Shown piece after piece: positions 54,459-64,000 of a stretch of 64,000 nt of DNA. The translations under genes and the position numbers were made by a program. Each line of letters opens with the position of its first letter. Position 1 is the first letter of the stretch. Under the pieces are notes generated by a model. That model was not told where the DNA came from. It did not search any database and saw only the letters and a program-made list of their open reading frames with translations. The stretch is taken from contig NZ_CP022985.1 of assembly GCF_003425985.1 (NCBI RefSeq), positions 3,456,001 to 3,520,000 on the forward strand, in the 5' to 3' direction. Origin of the DNA: Mariniflexile sp. TRM1-10. GTDB taxonomy: Bacteria > Bacteroidota > Bacteroidia > Flavobacteriales > Flavobacteriaceae.

Positions 54459-55628
54459 ATGAATGACGTGTTTCACATAGCGATACTTGTAATAAAAAAG
54501 AAATTTAAGATTCTTACGAAGGTAGAAGAATTGCAGCTGGAGCAGTTTAAGGATAAATATCTATTTATAAAAAACATCCGTTTTGACTCCCTAAAACAAA
54601 AAGTTTCCGAGCATGCTACCATTGATAAGGAAAAAGCATGGAACATTATAGTGGACAAATTGGAAAATCGGTCAAAAAAATCCCAGATTTTGTTGTTTCG
54701 TAGGACTTGGTTTAAATATGCTGCGGCAGCGTCTATAGTTGTGTTGCTTTCGCTTTCTTATTTGGCAATCAATAATATAAAACAGGCAAATACACATCCT
54801 CCTGTTATAGTAAATACAACCATAAAAGCTGGTACAGATAAGGCTATCTTAACTCTGGGAGATGGTTCGGAGGTCAATTTGGACACAGAAACTCCTTATC
54901 AGTCAAAAAATATACATAGTAACGGAAAGCAAATCACTTATAAACCGAAAACGGATTCGGGCACTGCGGAAATAACCTATAATTATCTTACAATCCCCAG
55001 GGGAGGGCAGTTTTTTGTACAACTGTCCGATGGTACCAAGGTCTGGTTGAATTCCGAATCCCGATTAAAATATCCTGTAACGTTTACGGATGGGGAAAAT
55101 CGTTTGGTGGAACTGCTTTACGGCGAGGCTTATTTTGAAGTCTCCCCAAGCACAGAACATAAAGGATCCCATTTTAAAGTACTAACGCAAGGACAGGAAA
55201 TTGAAGTGCTTGGCACGGAATTCAACCTCAAAGCGTACCGGGACGAACCCAATATTTATACCACCTTAGTAGAAGGTAAAGTTACTGTAAGTACTACAAA
55301 TATAAAAAAGACACTAACCCCCAACCAACAATTGGATTTCGATCCGGTAAATCAGCGTACAACCATTTCCCGTGTAAATGTCTACAACGTTATTTCATGG
55401 AAAAAAGGCATCTTTAGTTTTAAAAGCATGACTTTAAAGGAAATAGCAAAGGTACTGTCCAGATGGTATGATGTAGAAGTGAAGTTTGATAATCCTGCCC
55501 TTAAAGAAGTACGGTTCAACGGAGTATTGGGCAAGGATCAGGATTTGGAAGGGATTTTAAAGAACATTCAGAAAACAAATTTTATTAATGCCTATGAAAT
55601 TAAAAACAGAAAAATAACCATTAAATAA
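54459..55628 (+). CDS. FecR-type anti-sigma factor (second PUL)
   Basis: About 389 aa from ATG 54459 (MNDVFHIAILVIKKKFKIL); the frame opens at a TTG at 54366 but without homology. Membrane helix about 87-105 (YAAAASIVVLLSLSYLAI); periplasmic part with GGQFFVQLSDGTKVWLNSES, GEAYFEVSPSTEHKGSHFKV and ISWKKGIFSFKSMTLKEIAK. It is clearly paralogous to the FecR at 50475 over its whole length. It lies 211 bp after its sigma gene and 97 bp before SusC. Confidence 0.93.
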   Translation: MNDVFHIAILVIKKKFKILTKVEELQLEQFKDKYLFIKNIRFDSLKQKVSEHATIDKEKAWNIIVDKLENRSKKSQILLFRRTWFKYAAAASIVVLLSLSYLAINNIKQANTHPPVIVNTTIKAGTDKAILTLGDGSEVNLDTETPYQSKNIHSNGKQITYKPKTDSGTAEITYNYLTIPRGGQFFVQLSDGTKVWLNSESRLKYPVTFTDGENRLVELLYGEAYFEVSPSTEHKGSHFKVLTQGQEIEVLGTEFNLKAYRDEPNIYTTLVEGKVTVSTTNIKKTLTPNQQLDFDPVNQRTTISRVNVYNVISWKKGIFSFKSMTLKEIAKVLSRWYDVEVKFDNPALKEVRFNGVLGKDQDLEGILKNIQKTNFINAYEIKNRKITIK

Positions 55629-55725
55629 AAAAGAAAAGGAATAAAGTTACAACCTCTCACAGTAGCGCTTTATTCCCTTTTCGAATATTGATCAAATTAA
55701 ATTAACCAATTAAACCAACAAATTT

Positions 55726-58700
55726 ATGAAAATTAAACTAATTAAAGGGTTTTTCCGCTGCGGAAAAACACTCCTGAAGTATGTCATGAAAACATTCATA
55801 TTCTTATGCTTTACTACGATGTTCGCTTTTTCACCGGGAGTTATACTCTCCCAAAATGCCGAAATTGTTATCGATGAAGATAAAACAGTGACGGTCGATG
55901 AAGTGTTCGACCTTATCAGGCAACAGACAGAATATAAATTTATTTATCAAGAGGATCTGTTTAAGAACAGTCCTAAAGTATTTCTTAAAAAAGGAACGAT
56001 TAAAGCAAATGACCTTCTAAAACAAAGCTTATCAGTTCCCGATTTTGATTTTACGTTTTCAGAAAATACTGTTGTAGTTGCCAAGAAAAGGACAAGTGTC
56101 ACTTTTTCTTCACAGTTTATGGTAAGGGGAACAATAACAGACGAAAAGGGATCTCCCTTACCTGGGGTAACCGTTTTGCTTAAAGGTACCAAAGTAGGGA
56201 CAACAACGGATTTTGACGGCAATTATGAAATTTCCGTTTCAACAGACGGCGGTATTCTGGTCTTTAGCTATGTGGGTTTTGCCACTAGGGAAATAGAAGT
56301 TAACGGGCAGGCACAATTAAATATTACACTCAAGGAAAGTGCGGCCGAATTGGATGAAGTGGTTATCATAGGTTATGGTACTCAGAAGCGTTCCGATCTT
56401 ACGGGGTCTGTAACGACACTTTCAAGTGAATCCTATGAAGACCAACCGATTGTTTCTGCCTCTGATGCACTTCAGGGAAGGGTCGCCGGTGTTTCGGTAC
56501 AAAACAATTCCGGGGCTCCGGGAGGGGCGGTAAAAATCCGTATCCGGGGGGCAAATTCCGTAAACGCAAATAACGATCCCCTGTATGTAGTGGATGGAGT
56601 AGCCCTCGCAAGTATAGGTCTTCAAGATATCAATATAAATGATATAGCATCCATGGAGGTTTTAAAGGACGCTTCGGCAACAGCTATTTATGGTTCCAGA
56701 GGGGCCAATGGTGTTGTTTTGATTACCACAAAACAAGGTAAAATAGGCAAGGCCAAAATTGAATACAATACATTTTTGAGCATGAACAGCCCCATGTATA
56801 CCTATGATTTGATGGATGCTCCAACGTATGCTCAAATAGCCAATGTTACCGATGGTACCGATACCTTTGAGAATCCTGATGCACTGGAAACGACCGATTG
56901 GCAAAAGTTGATCTTTCAAAACTCGGTTACACAAAGCCACCAGTTGTCTTTCTCCGGTGGCGGGGACCATACCAAGTACTTTGTTTCTGGGTTTTATGTA
57001 GACCAAGAAGGGTTGCTTGTAAATACAGGGCAAAAGAAATATGGTTTAAGGACCAATTTTAATTTTAAATTGAGCGATAGGTTGGATGTGGGGCTTAATC
57101 TTTATTTGAGTAGACTTAATTCCTTTAACAACGAAGATATTGGAGGAAAAGGAAATCCGGTAATGTCTGCAGTTACTTTTGATCCTACTACCTCTGTATA
57201 TGATGAAAACGGCAATTATAACCGTGGGGGCAAGTCCCCTATATGGCTCAATCCATATATGATGTTAAAGGAGCGCACGAATAATCGTTTTTCCAATGTG
57301 GGCATTTTTAACGGCTCCCTCAAATACAAAATAACAGATTGGTTGACACTAAGGTCAAGTGCTGGGTTAAATGCAAACATAGAAAAATTGGCAAGCCTTA
57401 ACAACGAATGGTTAAGCCCAGGAAATCCCGGATCGGGACAGGCTTCGGAAGAAAACTATACCATCCAGACAAATAATGTGCTTACATTTCACAGAATATA
57501 TGATAAGCATGATGTTACCGTTACTGGGGGGCTAGAGACCACATCAAATCGAGTACAGCAATTTAATGCATCGGGTACAGGATTGACCTCGTTATCCAAT
57601 GGGTATTATAATCTAGGACTCAACACCTCCCAATCTATAAGTTCAACCTATAGTAACTGGGCATTGTTTTCCTATTTCGGACGAGCAGCCTATGGCCTTA
57701 ACGATAAATACCTTTTCACCGCTACGGTGAGAAGGGACGGTTCTTCTAAATTTCAAGGCAGCAACAAGTGGAGTACATTTCCTTCTTTTGGGATAGGTTG
57801 GAAACTTTCCAACGAAGAGTTTATCAAAAATCTGGATGTTTTTTCAAACCTTAAGTTAAGGGCTGGCTGGGGTATTACCGGAAACCAAGGGGTAGCTCCT
57901 TATGGCACCTTGGGGTTATTGACTGCTACCACTTACTCATATGGTACTTCTACTTTATATCCTGCTTATACAGCAGGCAACCCCTCTAATCCCGATCTTC
58001 AATGGGAAACAACCGCACAGACCAATATAGGATTGGATATAAGCTTGCTTAACGACCGCTTGAAAATTACGGCCGATTACTATAATAAGGATACCCGCGA
58101 CCTCTTGCTCAGCACCAGAATACCAAATTATGATGGAGGAGGAACGTTGCTCAAAAATGTGGGAGAGGTCAATAATAAAGGATTTGAATTTATGGTTGAA
58201 GGAACCATCATAGATGGTGATAATTTTTCATGGTCTTCGTCAATAAACTATTTTACAAATCGCAACGAGGTAGTAAACTTGGGTGAAGAAACCAGACTGG
58301 AGATACCATTGAACAATGGGTTAATAACCAACGCTGTCCAAGTCGTGGAAGTGGGGAGACCATTGTCATCTTTTTATCTGATTCCATGGGAAGGAGTTCA
58401 TCAAACTGCGACGGGGATTTACCAAGCAGGGGATGCCAAGTACACCGATGTAGATGGAAATGGTTCTATAGGCTTTGAGGACAGGGTGGTTTCCGGATCG
58501 GCGCTTCCAAAATACCAGTTAGGTTTCAATAACAACTTTAATTATAAGAATTTTAGTTTGAATTTGTTTTTACAGGGATCCTATGGCAACAAAATATTTA
58601 ACGCCACCTATGCCGCTACGGCAGTGCCTACTAGTGATGTAAAGTATATGACACTTAATGATGCCGCAAATTATTGGTCGCCTGACAATACCTCTTCAAC

Positions 58701-59001
58701 ATGGAGGAATCCGGGAAGTGCAAATAAAGGTTGGGTGGAGTCTACACAGTTTTTGCAGGACGGAAGTTATATAAGATTAAAAAACATAAGCTTGTCATAC
58801 CAGATAGACAAAAGTGTGTTAAAGTATTTGTCAGCAAAGGTATATGCCAGTGCACAGAATATTTTAACCTTTACCAAGTACAAAGGGTTTGATCCTGAGG
58901 CTACGTCCACTCCTTCAGACAGTGATACATCCGGAGGTATAGATCTTGGGGCGTATCCTTCCCCGAGAACAATTACAATAGGAGCTCAGTTTACCTTTTA
59001 A
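55726..59001 (+). CDS. SusC/RagA-type TonB-dependent transporter with STN domain (second PUL)
   Basis: 1091 aa, signal sequence ending GVILSQ. STN about 47-115 (DKTVTVDEVFDLIRQQTEYK), carboxypeptidase-D-like domain (GTITDEKGSPLPGVTVLLKG), box DEVVIIGYGTQKRSDLTGSV, plug with DPLYVVDGVA and DASATAIYGSRGANGVVLIT, beta-barrel ending TITIGAQFTF. The start MKIKLIKGFFRCGKTLLKY parallels that of the island SusC, pointing to common descent. Imports oligosaccharides released by the neighbouring fucosidase and GH31 enzymes and signals via FecR. Confidence 0.96.
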   Translation: MKIKLIKGFFRCGKTLLKYVMKTFIFLCFTTMFAFSPGVILSQNAEIVIDEDKTVTVDEVFDLIRQQTEYKFIYQEDLFKNSPKVFLKKGTIKANDLLKQSLSVPDFDFTFSENTVVVAKKRTSVTFSSQFMVRGTITDEKGSPLPGVTVLLKGTKVGTTTDFDGNYEISVSTDGGILVFSYVGFATREIEVNGQAQLNITLKESAAELDEVVIIGYGTQKRSDLTGSVTTLSSESYEDQPIVSASDALQGRVAGVSVQNNSGAPGGAVKIRIRGANSVNANNDPLYVVDGVALASIGLQDININDIASMEVLKDASATAIYGSRGANGVVLITTKQGKIGKAKIEYNTFLSMNSPMYTYDLMDAPTYAQIANVTDGTDTFENPDALETTDWQKLIFQNSVTQSHQLSFSGGGDHTKYFVSGFYVDQEGLLVNTGQKKYGLRTNFNFKLSDRLDVGLNLYLSRLNSFNNEDIGGKGNPVMSAVTFDPTTSVYDENGNYNRGGKSPIWLNPYMMLKERTNNRFSNVGIFNGSLKYKITDWLTLRSSAGLNANIEKLASLNNEWLSPGNPGSGQASEENYTIQTNNVLTFHRIYDKHDVTVTGGLETTSNRVQQFNASGTGLTSLSNGYYNLGLNTSQSISSTYSNWALFSYFGRAAYGLNDKYLFTATVRRDGSSKFQGSNKWSTFPSFGIGWKLSNEEFIKNLDVFSNLKLRAGWGITGNQGVAPYGTLGLLTATTYSYGTSTLYPAYTAGNPSNPDLQWETTAQTNIGLDISLLNDRLKITADYYNKDTRDLLLSTRIPNYDGGGTLLKNVGEVNNKGFEFMVEGTIIDGDNFSWSSSINYFTNRNEVVNLGEETRLEIPLNNGLITNAVQVVEVGRPLSSFYLIPWEGVHQTATGIYQAGDAKYTDVDGNGSIGFEDRVVSGSALPKYQLGFNNNFNYKNFSLNLFLQGSYGNKIFNATYAATAVPTSDVKYMTLNDAANYWSPDNTSSTWRNPGSANKGWVESTQFLQDGSYIRLKNISLSYQIDKSVLKYLSAKVYASAQNILTFTKYKGFDPEATSTPSDSDTSGGIDLGAYPSPRTITIGAQFTF

Positions 59002-59034
59002 CAAAATTTGGTCAAAAATTTAAATTATACAGAT

Positions 59035-60531
59035 ATGAAAATCTTTAAGAAATATTATAGAATAATGATGGTGTTGCCAATATTTTTGGTAACGGCGTGT
59101 GCTGGTGATTTTTTGGAAGAAACTCCAAAAGCAAGTCTTACTCCCGAAAACTTTTATCAATCAGCCAATGATCTTGAGTTGGCTCAGGCGGCTTTGTCAT
59201 GGAAATTGAACGGTGCTTTTAATACCGTGTCAGGCCTGTATTATGGAGCCGATGATCTAACATCAAAGAGATTGGGTAATAAAATAGAATTTTCAGATTT
59301 TGATGTTTTTAATGCTAATTCGTCCAATGGGAGAATGACCGCATGGTGGAATTCTTTCTATGGAGCTATAAAAGCAGCCAATACCCTGATAGCGAATTAT
59401 GAAAATGCCACTGAAGCATCTGAAGAGCAAAGGAACAATGCAGCAGGGCATGCCTATTTTATTAGGGCTATTTCTTATTTCTATCTCACAAGAACCTGGG
59501 GAGAGGTACCTATGCCCATCGAAGCTATTGTTGATCTTGAACGTCCCAATGCCAAAGTTGAGGATATCTATGCACTAATAGTTGATGATCTTAAAAAGTC
59601 AGAAGCCATGTTACCTGATCATTGGTCTGGAAAAGCCCATCAGAACGGAGTAGATATTTTTCCTACTAATGGCTCTGCTAAAGCTTTGTTGGCAAATGTT
59701 TATCTAACAATGGCTGGATGGCCGCTCAATCAAGTCGATAAATATGCGTTAGCAGCCCAAAAAGCTAAGGAGGTCATTGATAACAAAGACACATGGGGCT
59801 ATAAACTGCAAGCTAATTTTGAAGATATTTGGATGATTGATAATAAAGAAAATAGCGAAGCGGTGTTTGCCTGCTACTATAATAATACGGTTTCAGAATG
59901 GAACTGGGAAAATGGTACTATGATGGGACCCAATCCATTTGCCCCAAGCGAAGAAGGCGGTTGGGAAGATGGCTATGGGGAGATCACTTTCTATAATAAT
60001 TTCCCTGACGGCCCCAGAAAGGAAGCTACTTATCAGGAAGCCTATTACAAGGGTAATGATCCCGACGATGTGATTTCATGGCAAGAAACAGCAGCATCCC
60101 ATCCTTTTTTCTTAAAATACCGTGATGATTATAGCTATGATTGGTCAACCCATACACCTAATAACTGGTGGGGCAGTATGACTACATTTATTATCCGATA
60201 CCCCGAAGTTCTGCTTACCTATGCAGAAGCTCAGGCTATGGCTTCTGGTCCCGATGCAACGACCTATGATGCCATTAATCAGGTAAGGCAAAGGGCTGGG
60301 CTAGCAGATTTGGAGCAGGGCCTGTCACAAACCGATTTTGTAGATGCCGTGATAATGGAAAGAGGTTGGGAATTTGCAGCAGAAGTAGGTATTAGATGGT
60401 TTGATCTTATAAGGACGGAAACCGTAGCTAAAGCGAATTCACAGAGAGCTATTTCGGAAGTCTCATTATTAGGTGAACCATCGGATGTGAATCACACTTA
60501 CTATTGGGCTCCGTTGCCAGAAATTAAATAA
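59035..60531 (+). CDS. SusD/RagB-type surface glycan-binding lipoprotein (second PUL)
   Basis: 498 aa from ATG 59035 (MKIFKKYYRIMMVLPIFLV); an upstream TTG at 59008 is unlikely. Lipobox LVTACAGDFLEETP (Cys about 21). SusD features: LTPENFYQSANDLELAQAAL, HAYFIRAISYFYLTRTWGEVP, C-terminal INQVRQRAGLADLEQG, ERGWEFAAEVGIRWFDLIRT. It starts 33 bp after SusC. Cooperates with that transporter. Confidence 0.95.
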   Translation: MKIFKKYYRIMMVLPIFLVTACAGDFLEETPKASLTPENFYQSANDLELAQAALSWKLNGAFNTVSGLYYGADDLTSKRLGNKIEFSDFDVFNANSSNGRMTAWWNSFYGAIKAANTLIANYENATEASEEQRNNAAGHAYFIRAISYFYLTRTWGEVPMPIEAIVDLERPNAKVEDIYALIVDDLKKSEAMLPDHWSGKAHQNGVDIFPTNGSAKALLANVYLTMAGWPLNQVDKYALAAQKAKEVIDNKDTWGYKLQANFEDIWMIDNKENSEAVFACYYNNTVSEWNWENGTMMGPNPFAPSEEGGWEDGYGEITFYNNFPDGPRKEATYQEAYYKGNDPDDVISWQETAASHPFFLKYRDDYSYDWSTHTPNNWWGSMTTFIIRYPEVLLTYAEAQAMASGPDATTYDAINQVRQRAGLADLEQGLSQTDFVDAVIMERGWEFAAEVGIRWFDLIRTETVAKANSQRAISEVSLLGEPSDVNHTYYWAPLPEIK

Positions 60532-60585
60532 ATAGTGTTCCAAAAACCATTAATCATAGAATTGTTTTAGGATATTAGGTATTAA

Positions 60586-60658
60586 GGATCAGGTAATTTG
60601 GTATTTTGTAGGGTATCTTATCAGTAAAGATAGCAAAGCAATTATTAAACCCTGATCC
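60586..60658 (+). other. Intergenic stem-loop between susD and fucosidase
   Basis: GGATCAGG (60586-60593) and CCTGATCC (60651-60658) pair across a loop holding an inner TATCTT/AAGATA stem. It lies in the 180-bp gap of the operon and may set relative transcript levels, as may the hairpin after the island susD. Confidence 0.5.
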
Positions 60659-60711
60659 TACCTTCATTAATGTTTTTATTCACAAAATTTAATAATATAA
60701 CTTTAAAAATT

Positions 60712-62022
60712 ATGATAAATACACTGCGTTTTTTCTTGTTCATTTTTGTAATCCATTTAACCTCCATGGGACATTCACAGACCATGTATGAACCCTCACC
60801 CGAAAATCTAAAAAACAGGGAATGGTTTCAGGACGCTCGGTTCGGACTGTTCATACATTGGGGCGTCTACAGTATCCTTGGCGATGGTGAATGGGTTATG
60901 AACCAACAAAAAATTCCAGTAAAAACCTATGAAAAACTGCCATCCTTTTTTAATCCCACGGGCTATGAGCCTAAGGCTTGGGTACAAATGGCAAAAGATG
61001 CAGGCATGAAATACATCGTCATCACCAGTAAGCACCACGATGGTTTTGCCATGTGGGACAGTAAGGTTTCGGACTACAATATCGTAAAACAAACACCTTA
61101 CGGAAAGGACGTGTTAAAGATGCTGGCTGAGGAATGCCGTAAGGAAGGCATGAAACTTTTCTTCTACCATTCACAGCTGGATTGGCACCATCCCGATTAT
61201 TTTCCGCAAGGAAAAACAGGTGGCGATTGGTCTGGAAGACCCGAGCAAGGTGATTTTAACAAATATCTGGACTATATGGATGCCCAACTGACTGAACTGC
61301 TCACCAATTATGGGGACGTTGCCGGTATTTGGTTCGATGGTATGTGGGATAAGAAAGATGCCGACTGGCGTTTGGAAAAGACCTATTCCTTGATCCATAG
61401 CCTTCAACCGGGCACAATGGTTGGTAGTAACCATCATCAGGCTCCGATTTCTGGTGAAGATTTCCAAATGTTCGAGAAGGATCTTCCCGGTCACAATACC
61501 GCAGGTTTTTCGGCCGGTTCCAAAGTCGGTGAACTACCGATTGAGACCTGCGAGACCATTAACCACTCTTGGGGGTTCAATTTAAAGGATGATAAAAACA
61601 AGACTCCAAAACAATTGATACAGTATCTTGTGAAAGCGGCTGGATACAATGCTAATTTCCTCCTTAACGTAGGACCCATGCCCAACGGTAAGATTCAACC
61701 AGATCACGTAACATTGTTAAAACAAGTAGGTGATTGGCTTAAGGCAAATGGGGAAACCATTTATGAAACTCAAGGAGGTCCCATAACGGCTCACGAATGG
61801 GGTGTCACGACCCAGAAAGGGAACAAGGTGTACGTTCACATTCTAAACTGGTCAGAAGAATCGTTGGAGCTTCCTGCATTGAAAAAGAAAATCAAATCTG
61901 CGAAATTTTTTGCAGACAAATCTCCCGTTAAATTTCTGAAAAATAAAGACGGTGTTACCATCAGAATTCCAAAAGACAAATTAGACGACATTGATACCAT
62001 AGTTGAACTGGAGTTAAAATAG
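60712..62022 (+). CDS. GH29 alpha-L-fucosidase (second PUL)
   Basis: 436 aa from ATG 60712 (MINTLRFFLFIFVIHLTSMG signal peptide, mature start HSQTMYEPSP). Catalytic barrel: WFQDARFGLFIHWGVYS, YIVITSKHHDGFAMWDS, LFFYHSQLDWHHPDYFP, and VAGIWFDGMWDKKDA, whose Asp is the predicted nucleophile. A short beta domain closes it (KVYVHILNWSEESLELP). The closer fit to classic alpha-1,3/4- or alpha-1,2-fucosidases than the enzyme at 36492 suggests different linkages are cleaved by the two PULs. Confidence 0.93.
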   Translation: MINTLRFFLFIFVIHLTSMGHSQTMYEPSPENLKNREWFQDARFGLFIHWGVYSILGDGEWVMNQQKIPVKTYEKLPSFFNPTGYEPKAWVQMAKDAGMKYIVITSKHHDGFAMWDSKVSDYNIVKQTPYGKDVLKMLAEECRKEGMKLFFYHSQLDWHHPDYFPQGKTGGDWSGRPEQGDFNKYLDYMDAQLTELLTNYGDVAGIWFDGMWDKKDADWRLEKTYSLIHSLQPGTMVGSNHHQAPISGEDFQMFEKDLPGHNTAGFSAGSKVGELPIETCETINHSWGFNLKDDKNKTPKQLIQYLVKAAGYNANFLLNVGPMPNGKIQPDHVTLLKQVGDWLKANGETIYETQGGPITAHEWGVTTQKGNKVYVHILNWSEESLELPALKKKIKSAKFFADKSPVKFLKNKDGVTIRIPKDKLDDIDTIVELELK

Positions 62023-62278
62023 ATACCTTCAAAAGTAAGGCTCATTCCAAGAATAAAACAGCTGAAGAGAATATTGAGAACGAAACTAGTGATCTTGTTG
62101 TTAAAAAGTAGTTTAATGTAGGCTTTTATTTCAATAATTGATTAAGAGAAAGTAGAGTGGGTGATAGTTACATTATTAACTATCGTTACTTTCCTCTTAT
62201 AAAATGGTCTCTATTTTTCAGATATAATTTACTTTTACTTAAGAGTGTAAAAAAAAAATCAATTCATCAAATCGAGAC

Positions 62279-64000
62279 ATGAGATTATATAAAATTTACA
62301 AATTGACTAGTAGCAGTAAATGGTTTAGCCGATTGTTTCTTGGAAGTTGTATCTTCTTGACAGTTCTGCTTGGTAAAGCCCAAGAACGGAACGATGAAAA
62401 ATTTATCGTATTAAAGAATGGTGTTGATTTTCAAACGGTGCAAGGTAAGCTGCGTATAGAATTTATTACATCAGATATTGTACGCGTACAATACACGAAG
62501 GATGATGATTTTCAGGGAAACGGGACTATTGTCCGAGTTGAGGAGCTGGAAAAGAAAATACGGTTCAAAACGAGGCAAAAAGGAGACAAATTGTCGTTAA
62601 TATCAGATAGCCTCACCGTTCAGGTTGATTTGAATACCTATTCTATTGAATATCGAAATGCAGGAAACAATGAGTTGTTATTAAGTGAAAGAAGCATCAA
62701 TCCACGTGAAGGAGAGCGGGTCTATACTGAAAAGGTCACTTATGATGAAAGTACTAAACGTATGGTAAAGACGGCAGATGGAGAGAAAGAAGTGATGGAT
62801 GTGTTGCGCAGGGATACCATTGGTCATAGTTGGAAGTACCGTAACCATTTTCAGTGGTCTGATGATGAAGCTATTTATGGATTAGGCTCGCACATGGAAG
62901 ATTACATGAATTTAAGGGGAAAAGAGCTTTATTTAATCCAACATAATTTAAAAGTTGTCATTCCTGTTTTAAATTCCACCGCAGGTTACGGTCTGTTGTT
63001 TGATGCAGGATGCGGTATGCAATACAGAGATAAAGAGGAAAACAGTTTTATAGAATTAGAGGCGGCAAATCAGATCGATTATTATTTTATGAAGGGGCAT
63101 ACTATGGATGAAGTGATAGGGCAATATCGCTTCCTAACAGGGCAAAGTCCTATGATGCCACGATATATATTTGGTTATATCCAATCCAAAGAACGGTATA
63201 AAAGTTCCGAAGAGCTTATTAATGTAGTGTCCGAATACCGCAAACGCCAAGTACCTTTAGATGTGATTGTACAGGATTGGAATTATTGGCCCCAAGGATG
63301 GGGGTATATGAAAATGGATCCTAAATATTACCCTGACCCAGCAAAACTGGCAGATTCTATCCATGCCATGAATGCAAAGTTAATGATTTCCATTTGGCCT
63401 ATCCTGAGCAACAACCCACAGGCCGACGAACTTGAAAAAAAGGGATTTATGCGGAAATTTTCTATTTATGATGCTTTTAATCCTTCAGCGAGACAATGTT
63501 ATTGGGAATATGCCAATAATGAATTTTTTAAGAATGGTTTTGATGCTTGGTGGTGTGATTGTACAGAGCCCCGCGATGCTGACTGGAAAAAAATGAGAGA
63601 AGGCTACGGATGGGACAACCACCGTGAACGATGGGAAAGCAACTTGGCAGGCCTTAACGAAGTTTTGGGGGCAGAACGCAGCAACCTTTACTCGCTTTAC
63701 CATTCCAAAGGGCTCTATGAAAACCAGCGAGCAACCACCGACCAAAAGCGGGTAGTCAACCTAACCCGTTCGGGTTATGCGGGACAGCAACGCTATTCTA
63801 CCATTGTTTGGAATGGGGACACTCATGCTTCATGGAAATCTTTTGCACAACAGATCCCTTCAGGGTTGAATTTAATGGCGGCAGGCTTTCCGTATTGGAC
63901 GGTAGATATAGGTGCTTTTTTTGTTAAAAAGGGCTCCCAATGGTTCTGGAATGGGGATTTTAACGAAGGCGTGGACGATTTAGGTTACCGTGAGTTCTAT
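62279..64000 (+). CDS. GH31 glycosidase (alpha-xylosidase-like), cut by window end
   Basis: 574 residues are visible from ATG 62279, with an N-terminal signal-like stretch (FLGSCIFLTVLLGKAQ). N-terminal beta-sandwich (YGLGSHMEDYMNLRGKEL), then barrel: IFGYIQSKERYKSSEELINV, VIVQDWNYWPQGWGYMKMD, FDAWWCDCTEPRDADW (nucleophile Asp), RSGYAGQQRYSTIVWNGD, FPYWTVDIGAFFVKKGSQWF. The frame stays open to base 64000; the end lies outside. No PA14 insertion is seen, unlike the island GH31. The order SusD-GH29-GH31 suggests a fucosylated, alpha-xylosylated glycan such as xyloglucan, by inference. Confidence 0.93.
   Translation, partial: MRLYKIYKLTSSSKWFSRLFLGSCIFLTVLLGKAQERNDEKFIVLKNGVDFQTVQGKLRIEFITSDIVRVQYTKDDDFQGNGTIVRVEELEKKIRFKTRQKGDKLSLISDSLTVQVDLNTYSIEYRNAGNNELLLSERSINPREGERVYTEKVTYDESTKRMVKTADGEKEVMDVLRRDTIGHSWKYRNHFQWSDDEAIYGLGSHMEDYMNLRGKELYLIQHNLKVVIPVLNSTAGYGLLFDAGCGMQYRDKEENSFIELEAANQIDYYFMKGHTMDEVIGQYRFLTGQSPMMPRYIFGYIQSKERYKSSEELINVVSEYRKRQVPLDVIVQDWNYWPQGWGYMKMDPKYYPDPAKLADSIHAMNAKLMISIWPILSNNPQADELEKKGFMRKFSIYDAFNPSARQCYWEYANNEFFKNGFDAWWCDCTEPRDADWKKMREGYGWDNHRERWESNLAGLNEVLGAERSNLYSLYHSKGLYENQRATTDQKRVVNLTRSGYAGQQRYSTIVWNGDTHASWKSFAQQIPSGLNLMAAGFPYWTVDIGAFFVKKGSQWFWNGDFNEGVDDLGYREFY

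Noticed and set aside
62023..62105. A short coding-like tail after the fucosidase (KTAEENIENETSDLVVKK)
   Set aside because: Under 35 codons, no start and no homology recognised; could be chance or a minor relic.

Overview
The window comes from a member of the Bacteroidota, most likely a Flavobacteriaceae bacterium. The evidence is low G+C content, two SusC/SusD pairs with FecR/ECF-sigma regulators, type IX secretion C-terminal domains on secreted pectate lyases, a hybrid two-component regulator, Bacteroidetes-type tyrosine recombinase and mobilisation genes, and a TTG-N20-TACATTTG promoter before the tRNAs. Many genes are carbohydrate-active enzymes, as in algal or plant polysaccharide degraders.

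Layout. 1-3.3 kb is ordinary chromosome: a thiolase (cut by the window edge), a small MITE-like element, a 7TM-HD phosphohydrolase, and tRNA-Ser(GCT) and tRNA-Pro(TGG). At 3.38 kb the 3' end of tRNA-Pro starts an integrated island. The last 17 bases of that region recur at 52,729-52,745, so the island is about 49.4 kb. A tyrosine integrase lies directly inside the left end. The island carries: (a) a secreted protein of unknown function; (b) an operon of an unusual ECF sigma factor and a nuclease-dead Cas12f homologue (7.58-9.47 kb) with structured, repeated non-coding DNA on both sides; (c) a defence cluster of a large helicase with a Vsr-like nuclease, a catalytically dead Argonaute and a separate SIR2 NADase (11-18.6 kb); (d) a decayed AlbA_2/Schlafen-type gene and a decayed mobilisation region (18.7-22.3 kb); (e) two secreted pectate lyases around a hybrid two-component sensor (22.7-33.9 kb); (f) a small HxlR/MBL/NmrA cluster (34.2-36.4 kb); (g) a polysaccharide utilisation locus (PUL) with GH29, a GH-like protein, GH97, GH31, SusD, SusC, FecR and a divergent ECF sigma gene (36.5-52.4 kb).

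Right of the island there is a relic of another integrase at 52,995. It is followed by a second PUL reading rightward: ECF sigma, FecR, SusC, SusD, GH29, GH31 (partial). This second PUL is paralogous to the island PUL but looks richer in G+C.

The most striking element is the sigma/dCas12f operon. The Cas12f-like protein keeps the N-terminal and RuvC-like fold, but both visible RuvC acidic positions are replaced and the protein stops before RuvC-III and the zinc finger. It is translationally coupled to an ECF sigma factor with an extra C-terminal helix-turn-helix. This fits an RNA-guided transcription activator, in which a guide RNA brings a sigma factor and RNA polymerase to chosen promoters. 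A 16-bp motif brackets the operon, and each copy is attached to a hairpin, so these are candidate guide-RNA handles. No CRISPR array is present. Similar dCas12f-sigma systems in Bacteroidetes have, as I recall, recently been reported; the guides, targets and leader structure here are not explained by anything I can see.
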